Shown: positions 1 to 10,639 of the stretch, in pieces
How the letters are laid out: each line of letters starts with the position of its first letter
How positions within the stretch are numbered: position 1 is the stretch's first letter
Assembly: GCA_918807975.1 (NCBI GenBank)
Contig: OU964924.1
Location: 22,861,695-22,925,694 of the forward strand
Direction: 5' to 3'
DNA length: 64,000 nt
Source of the DNA: Aplidium turbinatum
Lineage: Eukaryota; Chordata; Ascidiacea; Aplousobranchia; Polyclinidae
The notes under the pieces: generated by a model
The model's input: the letters and a program-made list of their open reading frames with translations, nothing else
What the model was told of the DNA's origin: nothing
The model's database searches: none
Translations under genes and position numbers: made by a program

Positions 1-110
1 GGAAGTTAAACAGCTACACGGCGCTTTGACTCTTCATGCGCACGTCGTTGGTTTGATGAAAGCCTTTCAGAGTGACTTCGCTGAAATTTTAAAAAGTCCT
101 CTACTTTGAA
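1..110. mobile_element. Fragment of the same element as 22491-23427
   Basis: The first ~110 bases are a diverged reverse-complement match to about 22645-22757, including the shared stretch cggcgctttgactct and acgtcgttggt. The window edge cuts it, so its other end is not visible. Confidence 0.6.
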
Positions 111-274
111 TATTGAATTGAAAACAAAACAATATTGCATTTGGTTGTTTCTTTTTTGTTTGGTGTTTTTTTGTGATTAGTGTTAAGAATGATTTTTCCA
201 TTACAGCAACCAATGCATAAACGTTCTTGGACTGGTTTGTTGCTTAATAACTTTGTTGATAACAAATTTTTCGT

Positions 275-355
275 AGTTGATATAATATCGGTATCGGCCT
301 AAAAATTTCATAAACATTGGCATCGGCCTGAAAAAGTGATATCGGTCGAGCTCTA
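275..355. repeat. TATCGG-rich transposon terminus, copy 1
   Basis: Repeated tatcggtatcggcc words with a gtgatatcggt block resemble subterminal repeats of a hAT-like element. The same words recur at 33838-33925. No coding part is attached to either. Confidence 0.4.
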
Positions 356-1051
356 GTCTCAGATTCCAAAGGGCGTTGGTTTGATACCGTTCAAGACCAT
401 TGTACATAGAACTTTATCGACAATAATGGATTTTTGCTGCTTTCAGTTGTAACAGTATGAATAATCAAGTTTAGTTGTTAGAAATTTGTAATTTTTGTGA
501 TGGAGAATTTTTCTTGATAAATTTTTGTTCGGCAAAAGGGGTTGACCAGGGTTGGCCAAGGAGGTTTCCACCACTTTAGTTTTACCCGTGTAAAACTCTA
601 GGGGAAACTGGAAAAACCTTTTGGGGGAAACTGGGAAAAACTTGAGTTGTTAAAATTTACAAATGTGAATGAAATAATGATTAGGCCTACTCCTCATAGT
701 TAATGTTTATTACTATCATATTTTGAATGAACCTATAAGATTTCCTGTGCTCATCCTACAAAAAAAGAAAAATGCTGTGATTTACTAATATCTAATAATA
801 GATAGGTCCAATCATTAGTTTACATAGATGAACAATGAACATACCAGTATGTTATCAAGTCAGATGCTCCCCTGTGCCTAACATGTAGTCAGCAAACAAA
901 ATTGTAAACATTGAACAACAAAAGCCAAAGAAAGAAAAGATTAAGAGCTGGTATAATCTCAGTTATTGATAACATGTCAACAGTCTTCATTGTCCACATT
1001 GAACAGCTCTTCATCTGGGGTTTCAGATTCTTTCCATCCAAAGTATCTATA

Positions 1052-2041
1052 AGGCAGTGGCTATTTGACCGGCGCCGGTCTTTGAATTTGAAACACTATT
1101 TGACTGGTCATGACGTCACTATAGGCTACACTACAGTCACTTTTTTTCTTTTTCTCTTTCAAAGCAAAAGACAAAAGTGCGTATATAAGTTCTAAATTAG
1201 ACAATTTTATTCAACTCGATCCGTGGCGCGTGCGATACTTTGCCGGCTCCTGTTCTAGAGCGTATGAGTTCGATACTACCCGGAAGCGTTCTTTTTTTTT
1301 TTTTTAACTAAATTTTGACCCGAAGTGCATTTTTGTAGTCAATTTTTAATTTGAGTTGCATTACATTTACATACCATTACCATTTTTTTAAAAGAAGCAT
1401 TGTATATAACTAACTTGTAGAGAGCAAAATTGTAATGCTTCGTTCGGCAAACATGGTCACATCAATCAATCAATCATTTTATTTTTCGTCATTAACACGT
1501 CTGGGACAAAAAAAGATACTAACTAGAAAAATCGATATAGACCTACCAGCACGTTAATGAACGAGAAAAGGTGGCAAAACCTTGAAAGGTTTAAAACGTG
1601 CCTGAATGAAAAATTATGTAGTAGGCTATATAATTATCAGTAGTTAGCATGGCCACAAACGGAAAATTACCCAGAGAAATTCTCAAATTCCAGCAAATTA
1701 AAAAAACTGTAACTTTATTACTCACATTTGAAAAGACATAAAAAATTGGGCTGTAGGCAACTCAAATTAAAAATTGACTACAAAAATGCACTTCGGGTCA
1801 AAATTTAATTAAAAAAAAAGAAAACAAAACGCTCCCGGGTAGTATCGAACTCATTCCTTCTAGAATAGAAGTCAGCGAAGTATCGCACGCGCCACGGATC
1901 GAGTTGAATAAAATTGTCTAATTTAGAACTTATATAAGCGCTTCTCGTCTTTTGCTTTGAAAGAGAAAAAGGTGGCTGTATAGTGAACGGTCAAATAGTG
2001 TTTCAGATTCAAAGACAGGCGCCGGTCAAATAGCCACTGCC
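1052..2041. mobile_element. Long-TIR non-autonomous DNA element, copy A
   Basis: The ends are inverted arms of about 300 bp (1052-1360 and 1757-2041) starting AGGCAGTGGCTATTTGACC. It is flanked by perfect TATCTATA copies at 1044-1051 and 2042-2049, an 8-bp target duplication. No transposase is seen; the core has poly-purine runs and unrelated sequence. An identical-type element, copy B, begins directly after the right duplication. Confidence 0.85.
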
Positions 2042-2049
2042 TATCTATA

Positions 2050-2821
2050 AGGCAGTGGCTATTTGACCGGCTCCGGTCTTTGAATCTGAAACACTATTTG
2101 ACCGGTCATGACGTCACTACATAAGCACTTTTTCTCTTTCAAAGCAAAAGACGATAAGCGCGTTAAGTTTTAAATTCAACACGTTTTCTTCAACTGAGTC
2201 CGTGGCGCATACGTAACGTCTCGGGCTGCCATTTTAGAGGGAATGAGTTCGATACTATCCAGAAGCGTTCTTTTTTTTTTTTTTTTTTAACTACAAAAGG
2301 ATACAAACTGATATGAATGAATCAACAAGTGAATAAAAAAGTTTCAAAACGAATTAAAAAAGTTTTTTCTAGTCTTTATTTTTAACAAATTCCTTTCATT
2401 TCTCAGCACAATTTCTCTGAAAAAATCACACCTTCTAATAGGCTGTAAGATTACGTTTCGCTGAAGTCCGAAGTTAAAAATTAAATCCAGTCTCATTGTC
2501 GCACAACAATCAGTCAAGTTTCAAATCATCATCTCAACCAACCCTTCAAGACAACTTTCCACTTTCAAAAATTTAGTTAAAAAAAAAAAAAAAAGAACGC
2601 TTCCGGATAGAACCGAACTCATTCCCTCTAGAATGGCAGCCCGAGACGTTACGTATGCGCCACGGATTCAGTTGAAAAAAACGTGTTGAATTTAAAACTT
2701 AAGGCGTTTATCGTCTTTTGCTTTGAAAGAGAAAAAGAAAAAAGTGCTTATGTAGTGACGTCATGACCGGTCAAATAGTGTTTCAGATTCAAAGACCGGA
2801 GCCGGTCAAATAGCCACTGCC
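2050..2821. mobile_element. Long-TIR non-autonomous DNA element, copy B
   Basis: Same family as copy A, with arms at about 2050-2292 and 2570-2821 that are close inverted copies of each other. It is bounded by TATCTATA at 2042-2049 (shared with copy A) and at 2822-2829. The internal sequence differs from copy A. No coding capacity. Confidence 0.85.
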
Positions 2822-3613
2822 TATCTATAAACATGCACTAATTTGCTTTGTGTGGATTAAAGCCATGCTACTGAACAAGCGTTCTATTCCAGCACTTGAT
2901 GGTGGGCATGATGATATTGCCATCATCAATGAACAAAACTTCTTTACTGGCTCATTATTTGCAACTTTTCTTATGTATTGCCAATCTTTAAGTGATGACA
3001 ATTTTTTCATTGATTTGATAAAAGACATGTTTGGAAAAATAGATGTATATATACCGTATATTATATCCTTAGTTTCATATCCTGCCAGTACGAGAATGAA
3101 ATTGTCATCTTTTTCAAAAACAAAGTTGCATGCAGTTTCTTGCTCATCTGCAGACAAAGTCATACATTTTTGAAACTAATCAACATTTTCTTCTTCATTT
3201 TTCTTCTCACTTTTCTCCTTCCATGAGAGTAGCAGTACTAGACATCGTTTTTGAGGCTTTTCTTTTTTTTTCTGTGGGACGAAGAGTTTTAGGAAAGTGA
3301 TTACTAGGGTGACCCAAAAAAAACTAAATTTTGATTTTTAAACTTTTTCTTGTTTAGACCTCTGCATTGTGGTCCAAAATGACACCTTGCCAAGTTTTGT
3401 TGAGATTGGTCCACATTTGACGCCCTAGCAGTGGGCCGGTACCGCCCGCGAGGTCAAAATCGGTCAATCTGGCTATATCTCAGCAAACGGTAGGCCTAGA
3501 ACGCTCAAACTTGACTTTGAAGAAGCAGAATGCATGGTTTTCTATCTAACTTCCAGAGGGTTTTGGGGTCTAATGCATTTAGTTATGAAAAAAATGCAAA
3601 AAACACATTTTTG

Positions 3614-6190
3614 ACCAAATGTGGCCCCCATAATAGGGGGGTATGTTAAAATTAAAAAAATCTCAGTACCCCCCAAAATTGTGCCACTGGGTGTAAAAAA
3701 ATATATTATGAAAAAATTTTTGGGTTGCCCCTCCGGGAACTCCCCGCTACCGGGGGGTCTAACAAGCGATTTCCAAAATGCATGGGATTTGACACCTAAC
3801 TTTTGAACCGGTAGTCATAGAAAGCTCGGACTAGTCTTAAAAGTTTCGTCTTGAAAAGTTAAGATAGGAATGTAACAGTTTCAGAACTGTCAGGTGTATA
3901 GTTTGGTCCGTACAAACCAAGTTTGGCCCAAAATGACCCATTTAGCCTACCGCGATGGTACAAAATCGAAAATTTGGCAATAATTGGCCTTAATGAGTTA
4001 GCAATGGGCCTAAAATTTTTGATTAATAAGCTATGATAGAGTTGTAATATTTTTTCATGAGTCATATATGCCCAACTTGACTATGCTTCAGGCACATCAT
4101 TTCCTGCAAACATCAGAGTGTGTTACTTCTTTTTCGTCAATTGATATGTTCAAATCGACATTGCCTAAACCAACAATTCTCAGCTCGATCGATGTTTGCT
4201 TGCAAGAACACTGTAACGAAGTTAAGAGCTTGCTTGCTCTAATCCTTCAATCTTTTGCAAAAGGCTTGGCAACCCAAAAAGGGTCTCTGGTTTTGGTCCT
4301 GCTGCAAATAAGGACACAGGATCGCTGTTGAAAATTGGATCGGCAAGTGATGATGTCCTACAGAAACTGGATAATCTGCCAGTCCACAACCTGGGTGAAA
4401 ATTGAAGAACGTAGTGTCGGATTAGCGAACTACAAGATAAATATTTATGGTGAAAGAAATCTTGATACAGTCTCCAGAAGCGTAGTTCTCAATAAAAGCA
4501 CGGATTTACTTGAAAATATTCAGAAGATTGACAAGAAGAAATGGGAAAAACCAGTACAGAAATAAGACAGCAAAGAAGTTAGACTGCAATGCAATGAAAA
4601 GATGAAAGCTTATGAAGAAAAAGGTTACTCTAAAAAAGAAGCTCTCAATATCAGAGCAGAGCAGTAAACTTGCTGATTTAGATTTCCTGAAAGCGCAAAA
4701 TCCACCAGGGCCTTTTACCACTTCTGAGGAAGTGAGTGCTTACCTTCAAAGTGATGCTGTAACAGATCACATAACGAACAAAAGACTTTGCACTGAAGTT
4801 CGCTATGCAAAGAAGACATGCCTCTCCCGAAAATCAAGTGCTTCAATATTCTGATTGAAACGAGACTATAAAAATTCCAGATTTGAAGACTATGCCAACA
4901 ACCTTATCAGCTAGTTAGATAATTCACGTTCATGTGCAACTATAACAATGTCAGACCTCCAAAGTGTGCTTTCTGCTATGCATTTGCTTACAGAGGCAAA
5001 TTCAAGCTTCACATCAAATGACCAGGAATCTGATTTTGCAGCACCAGCCTATCAAGTTGGTGAGTTCATAGCTGCCATCTGGATTGAAGGAAGCTAATAT
5101 CACTGGCACTTTGCTAACATTGTTGAAGTTGTGAATGATGATGCCTTACTACTTCAAGAAGGTTGGCAACAGTAGAGATGGAGAAATATGGATTTTCCTA
5201 AAAATTCTGAACTTCTTGTTACTGTGTCATATGTCAGATCTGCCTGAATCAAATGCTGTGTTTCAAATGAAACAGTTCAACTATTGAATGAAGCTCTTAA
5301 TGAAAAGATAAAAAAACACTAATTTGATATCTGGAACTACACAGTACTTCCATAACATTGGACCTTTGAAACATAACTATTATTATTATATACTTATTTG
5401 CGTCAGACAAAGCTGTCCATATCCAAAACAAAACAACTAAATAAATACACAAACTGCAAATGCACAAACAAACAAACTATCATTAAATATTACATAGCAT
5501 CCTATTCTTATTATTTTATCAGTATTATATACACTACAGTGACTACAGTATATAATACTGAATATATATGTCGCATTGGTAACTGACACGTACATATTAT
5601 ATTCCAAAAGAACAAACATGGGCAAGAAAATTGAAAATGCTTACTAATGACTGGCTGTATGCCTACATTACAATCTTTATGACATTACCCAAAATGTCTC
5701 TGATTTTAAACGTATTGACGTCATAAAATCAATCAATTTTCTACAGCTAGACATGCATAATTGCATATGATTCATTTGAAAGTACTAATTCGAATCATAA
5801 CATTTTAAACAAAAAATTACCCCGGTTTCAAACTTATTGAGGTAAAATTTTGAATTTTATACAATTGCGATAGGCCAAATAGGCCGTTTTGGGCCAAAAT
5901 GAGCCCGTCCACACACCTGACACTTCTGAAACAGTTACATTCCTATCTTAACTTTTCAAAATGAAACTTTTGAGACTGGTCCCAGCCTTCTATGACAACC
6001 GGTTCAAATTTTAGGTATCAACTCACACGTATTTTGACAATTACTCATAAAACCCCCCGGTAGCAGGGAGTTCCCGGAGGGGCAATCCAATTTTTTTTTC
6101 ATAATATGTTTTTTTACTCCCAGTGGCATAATTTTGGGGGGTACTCAGAGTTTGTACTCAAAATTCGTCTTTTAACATACCCCCCTACCC
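3614..6190. mobile_element. Inverted-repeat element with decayed ORF, superfamily unassigned
   Basis: Inverted arms of about 370-400 bp face each other. The left arm at 3620-4000 and the right arm at 5840-6190 share blocks such as cataataggggggtatgtt / aacatacccccctaccc, ccggtagcgggg-type stretches, gtaacagtttcagaa and the complement of ttggcccaaaatga. The sequence between holds a broken plus-strand coding remnant. Outer limits and target duplication could not be fixed. The 3181-3613 stretch to the left (with agggtgacccaaaa at 3306) may belong to it or to another element. Confidence 0.6.
4068..5310 (+). pseudogene. Decayed transposon-associated ORF of unknown family
   Basis: Plus-strand pieces read like one coding sequence with several breaks: a KSLLALILQSFAKG segment, a lysine-rich coiled segment (NEKMKAYEEKGYSKKEALNI), then FLKAQNPPGPFTTSEEVSAY and TEVRYAKKT, and near the end QVGEFIAAIWIEGS with YHWHFANIVEVVNDDALL, which resembles a small beta-barrel (Tudor- or chromo-like) module. 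I do not recognise the family. It lies between the inverted arms of the 3614-6190 element, so it is probably transposon cargo rather than a host gene. Confidence 0.45.
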
Positions 6191-6967
6191 ATAAACGTGT
6201 AATGTACAACTTTTAGTGTAATAATATACAACACTACTTGACTAATAACACACGAACAAGCATGGGCTTGTGTAAACCTAAAATCTGTACCATAGTAGAA
6301 GGTATATTAAAAGTCTTGGCATTAGGCCTACTACATAGAATGTAAATTCATCTCTACAGTAGCGATGAAAGATAAATAAATACGGGAATTAGGCAAAAAA
6401 GTATGCAAAATAAAGTGACCTAATAAATGAAAAGTACCCTAACCTAAAAACACAAAAAGTGACTTTTGGTAACTTTATAACTTATTAAATATTGACCCCA
6501 CAACCATGAAATTTTGGTTCTACATTTCTTTTGTTAATTGGTACAACCAAAAAAAAGTAACTTTAGTAGTAAAAATCGCCCTATTAATGACATACATAAT
6601 TTGAAAGTTGCTACCGTACGTGGTCATGCACTGCACAAAGTCAACTTAAAATGTCTTCATGGATTTTTCTGCGGTCACGTGATTTCTACGTCGCAAGTGG
6701 TGACAAAAGTAATTTAGTTCATCTTTTTCACAAAGGAGCAACGGCATTTTGCCGCCTCTTGCAAAGAAAACTTTTGTTATCTTATCGAAAAACTATGGCT
6801 TCTATTTCAGATAGTTTTCAGATAATCGATTATACATGTTGCGAAAGAATTCAAAAATGCAAAATTAAAAATCCCCATGTAAAAATATATGAACATTTTG
6901 GTCTAACGCGTAAAACGGTTACCAAAATTTCTCATATTACTGTGTCATGCAACCAGAGCCACTAAAT

Positions 6968-7055
6968 CCCAGCTAGCGGGGCCTGTCATTTTTGCATTGA
7001 TTCAACGTCTGCAGACGTTGGGTCGATGTGGAAGTGACGAGTTTGCTGGCTTGGG
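6968..7055. repeat. ~88-bp hairpin element family, copy 1
   Basis: Near-palindromic unit: cccagctagcgg ... gtcatttttgcattgattca acgt, then gacgttgggtcgatg ... gtttgctggcttggg. It is shared with 18946-19033 inside the large inverted repeat. Confidence 0.65.
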
Positions 7056-7615
7056 TTTTATAATTATCGCTCTATCGACGTAATTTTATATCAAAGCACG
7101 CTTGATATTTGCAAGACAAAGATGATGATGTTGTTTCTACTTGTTTGTTTTTATTTGTTGTTTTCATTGTTTCGTATCGTCAAGTTGTAACTATTTTGTA
7201 AGTCGTGCAAGGCCTGGTGCGTTGGGCCATAGTTAATAAATACACTATGGTTGGGCTTGAAATGGCTTTGCCTGTGGTAGAATTTCTTTTAAATTCTTTG
7301 CCTGTCTTGCTCTTCTTTGCTATGAGCTAAACGCATCAATGTGTATTCCTCTCACGACCATTAGCAGTCTTGATAACGCACCATAGCCGATCGCCATAGC
7401 AAGTGTCCATTTAAGTTATACAAGTCTTAGAAATATCAGCTAAGCTATAGCCTTTGGGCTAATAAAGCTATTGCCTGAATGTATAGGCTAGGTCCCCCTA
7501 TTGTTGTTTTTATTTTTGTTAGTAGCTTTTTCTTTTTTTATTTCCTTTTTTATCTTAAAATTTTCTGAAGGTGTTACGACCGTGCCTAATTTCTTTTCAC
7601 TTATTTCGGTCTTAA

Positions 7616-8989
7616 AGTGCCCCTGACAGGTTGGATCCAAGTATAGTAACTTTTTAAAGCATTTCCTAGCGCAGAATTACACTTAGCGAAATTTTCAATC
7701 TTAACCTCGTAGCTCGACTGGTTAGGGCGTAGCCTAATTTAATCAAAAGACTGCTCCACAGCGCCACCACAGGCGAAACTCCATATTTCATTGCTCTGGG
7801 ACGACTTTGGTGGTATTACGTCATCCTAAGTGGACGTCGTTAGCAACGGATGAAACAAACGCTTTCTAGATGTAATTGGTGGATCATAGTTTGGTCGGAG
7901 TTGGTACAAGCGGTTGCTTTTTTCAAAGATTTATTGTTTTTTGCAGTTTAATAAAACTGTACTGGATACGTTCCTACAAAACCTAAAATATACTTGAAGT
8001 GAAAAATGAAGAAATCGTACGAATCATCATTCATATTTAATTCATCATCACTATTTAAAAATAAATAAAACTTCTTTCTCTCTCTCATAATGTGCCTTCA
8101 GTTGGCCATTGAAATCCTGTGTAACGGCCATCTGGATCTGGAAAATTGTTTCGGATTCGCCAAACAATGCATGACGGCATCACAATCCGATTGTTGCTTC
8201 CGAGAGCATCACCTTGTAGTATACACTCCAACACATGCCTGTAGGCATTTTTACTTGAGTGGTATTAACAAAATCATCTTCAGTGAAATGAACATATACG
8301 ACTAGTTTTGTATGGCCCATCCCACTTTCGAACACTTGAAGAAAAACTTTGACCATTTTCTTCTCAGTACCTTGTTTTGTGGGAAAGTGGGAAAAGAAAG
8401 CACACGGTCTTTGTCACTGACAATGTCACATAAACAGCAATTTGTAAGCATTGCCTCAACCATAAATTAAAGGTAGGCTACTGTTTTGTGAGATACGGTT
8501 GTTACACTACAAATGGCTATAGTATAGCCAGATTAGGACAAATAAAAAGTATGAAAATTGTAGCCCTATGAAACTGCAATTTCAATTGAATTGAGATGCT
8601 GTTTGATAAAAGTAAACTCAACCTATTTGATCGAAACCTGATAGTAATAATAAGTTCACTTTTACATTTCGGTAATTCTTAATTTGCACATGCTTTAGAC
8701 CAACAGAGCCCCACACATTCACGTTTTGCAGTAGCCGTACCATACTTTACCAAGTCATCACAGAGAAAGAATGTATCCTTCCGCTTACTGTGACGTCACA
8801 GCGGTGTTGCCGTTTTTATTTTCGCAATTGAATGAGTGCCAGATTCGCCGATGTCAACAAAAGTTTGCAGCGTGTAACTTAGTAGCCTGTTGATACTTTT
8901 TACGATTTTCTGGTCAGGGAAGTTTGTTAGTTTCATCTTTTTGGTATTTTAGGTAAATTTAGCGAATTTATTTATCTGTCAGAGGCACT
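7616..8989. mobile_element. TTAA-flanked DNA transposon (Kolobok/piggyBac-type target)
   Basis: The termini AGTGCCCCTGACAG and CTGTCAGAGGCACT are inverted repeats with one mismatch, flanked by TTAA at 7612-7615 and 8990-8993. The right inverted copy of the host repeat (18055-19085) supplies an unoccupied equivalent site. The length is 1374 bp, too short for a full transposase gene. The one recognisable coding part is a P2X7-ballast-like domain on the minus strand. Piggybac and Kolobok both use TTAA; the terminal sequence does not decide between them. Confidence 0.8.
8085..8264 (-). pseudogene. P2X7 C-terminal ballast-like domain fragment inside the TTAA element
   Basis: The minus strand is open for 59 residues before a TGA. 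Core motifs are NAYRHVLECILQG, RIVMPSCIVWRIR and FPDPDGRYTGF. These align with the end of the vertebrate P2X7 cytoplasmic ballast domain, as I recall it (ILPSCCRWRIRKEFP, QYSGF). Only the domain's C-terminal part is readable; upstream sequence is closed in this frame and the zinc-binding cysteines expected there are not seen. It lies well inside the TTAA element and so travels with it. No P2X channel sequence is nearby. Confidence 0.72.
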
Positions 8990-9006
8990 TTAAGTACGTT
9001 TTAAAA

Positions 9007-9390
9007 ATGTACTTCGCGAAAGCCGTCGCGATGCAATGCAAAGACTGCGCCGAAATTAAAGCAGCTTTTTATAAGCCCAAAGAGCAACAACACCTCATCA
9101 AAGCAACCCAACCATTCGAAAGAATCAGTATGGATTTTAAAGGTCCTGTAGCATCTGCCACCAAGAACAGATATTTGTTGGTAATCGTGAACGAATTTTC
9201 TAGATTTCCATTTGTAGCCTATATCCGTGTGCCGACATGAAGGCGTCTACTGTTATCGAAAAATTGTGTGATTTATTTTCCGTGTTTGGATTTCCGTCGT
9301 ATGTCCACACCGACCAGGGTGCAAATTTTATGTCGAGCGAACTGAAAGAGTGGCTGCATGGAAATGCTTCGCCCCCCAGACCCTGTTTAT
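9007..9390 (+). mobile_element. Fossil fragment of a retroelement integrase (Ty3/Gypsy-like)
   Basis: Coding for part of a retrovirus-type integrase core is seen (CKDCAEIKAAFYKPKE, FERISMDFKGP, YLLVIVNEFSRFPF, and a VHTDQGANF block). It is a short, broken fragment with at least two breaks; no LTRs, gag or reverse transcriptase are found around it. Gypsy affiliation is by general resemblance only. It starts directly after the left repeat copy. Confidence 0.6.
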
Positions 9391-10008
9391 GAGCGAGAAT
9401 ATTAAAAACTGGTAGTAAGCATTCGGTCCCCTCCTATATGTAAAAAGCGACGCCAAACACACACACACTTTGTAAATTGTAACAAATGAAGAACGGTAAC
9501 AAAAAAACAGCTGTTCAGGAAATGAAAACGAACAAGTTAGAAAGTGATATGAAAACGACAGTTTGTGGAAATGAGTTCTCGCACGCTTCTCAAGATTGCT
9601 TTTCCCTCAGGTGTTTTCTCTATGAACTGTGTCATAAGTTCTTTGATATCGACAGTGTTTTGGTGGACATGCATCAACGCAAGATGAGTAGGCTAAGTCT
9701 TTTTTGTGTCATTGGGCTTCTCAAGCATGTTTTCAGGCGTCTTGAGCAAAAAATGGACGTTCTGATGATGCAGCTGAAACCGAGAGGCAAAGGCATAGCT
9801 CCACAAATTTTCGCGTTTCTTTGAAAAGATCTAGTGTTTGAGAATATAAGTTGCGATAGTCTCAGCAACCTTTTGAACGGAGCTTGCGGTTTTTTCTCTC
9901 TCTCTTTTTTTAGTAGGCTAATAGAGAAATTTGCTGTTTTATGCTATTTTTGAGTAGAGTAACTTTAAAATTCTGACAATTTAAGGTACATAACGTTGTA
10001 GGCTAAAA
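9391..10008. other. Unassigned stretch
   Basis: A 112-codon plus-strand ORF (9486-9824) contains no motif I recognise, and its composition is that of the surrounding repeats. Nothing else is supported. Confidence 0.3.
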
Positions 10009-10425
10009 GAGGTGAGGCTTATTGCCGATGCTTTAAACTTTGTTCAAAATGATGCAGTTGTAATTCGTGAATCGTCTAAACATAAATTTTTATTCATGTC
10101 GCTTTTTGGTTCCGATGAAGTTGCCTTCAATTTGCTGGGTTTGTGTCCTACTCGTTGGTGCGTTCGTGCTTCTGCCCTCGCTAGTGTTGTTGAGTGCTAT
10201 TCTACCCCGTTGCAATGTCTGACCGACATGACAGAAGATAGCCTAGTGTAGTGAGAGGAGACGCACGTGCAAAAATATTCGGCTTGGTAAAACAAATATG
10301 CACAATGCGGCTTTATTTTGCGATTACCTGCAGCGGTGAAGTTTTTCAGCCTGTAGAAGCCGTCGTAAGATAGCTCCAAAACAAGAAGATCTCTGCTTCT
10401 ACAGCTTTGGAATCCATCACCATTA
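10009..10425 (+). pseudogene. hAT/ZMYM1-like transposase remnant
   Basis: The fragment RLIADALNFVQNDAVVI, LCPTRWCVRASALASV and, after two in-frame stops near 10249, AKIFGLVKQICTMRLYFAI resembles the central catalytic region of hAT-derived, ZMYM1-like proteins with the LCPTRW motif. Both ends are missing. The weak ORF at 10407-10640 may continue it but carries no motif I recognise. Confidence 0.55.
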
Positions 10426-10639
10426 TCCACAAACGGATCAAAAATCTCAGAAAAAATAAATCCGTTTCCAAGCTCATGGAAGCAGCGAACGTCTTTACGT
10501 CTGCCAATAACCTAAAGACGCCAAAGGATCCCCAAGTGAGCAAAACTCCAGCAAGATTTCGAAACACAGAGGAATCGGATGCTTTGTCGTCTGCCGGAGA
10601 AAGAGCGTATGGGAACGGCAATACATTTGGTTCAAGCTG

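Larger units (their letters stand above)
547..3180 (-). pseudogene. hAT transposase remnant split by two nested elements
   Basis: On the minus strand, 2830-3163 encodes a hAT C-terminal dimerisation region (SSCPPSSAGIERLFSSMALI followed by HTK). After removal of the two nested elements (1052-2821), further C-terminal coding follows at 977-1043 (RYFGWKESETPDEELFNV) and ends at a TGA. A hAT-like terminus, cagggttggccaagg, begins at 547 and may be the 3' end. The opposite terminus was not found; the 5' part is missing or too decayed to recognise. Confidence 0.65.
6885..9005. repeat. Interspersed repeat, left inverted copy (interrupted)
   Basis: About 750 bp (6885-7611 plus 8990-9005) match 18055-19085 in reverse complement, for example tatcaaagcacgcttgatat, gctatgagctaaacgcatca and gaccgtgcc. 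The copy is interrupted by the TTAA element at 7616-8989. It contains hairpin-family copy 1. It does not encode a recognised protein. Confidence 0.75.
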
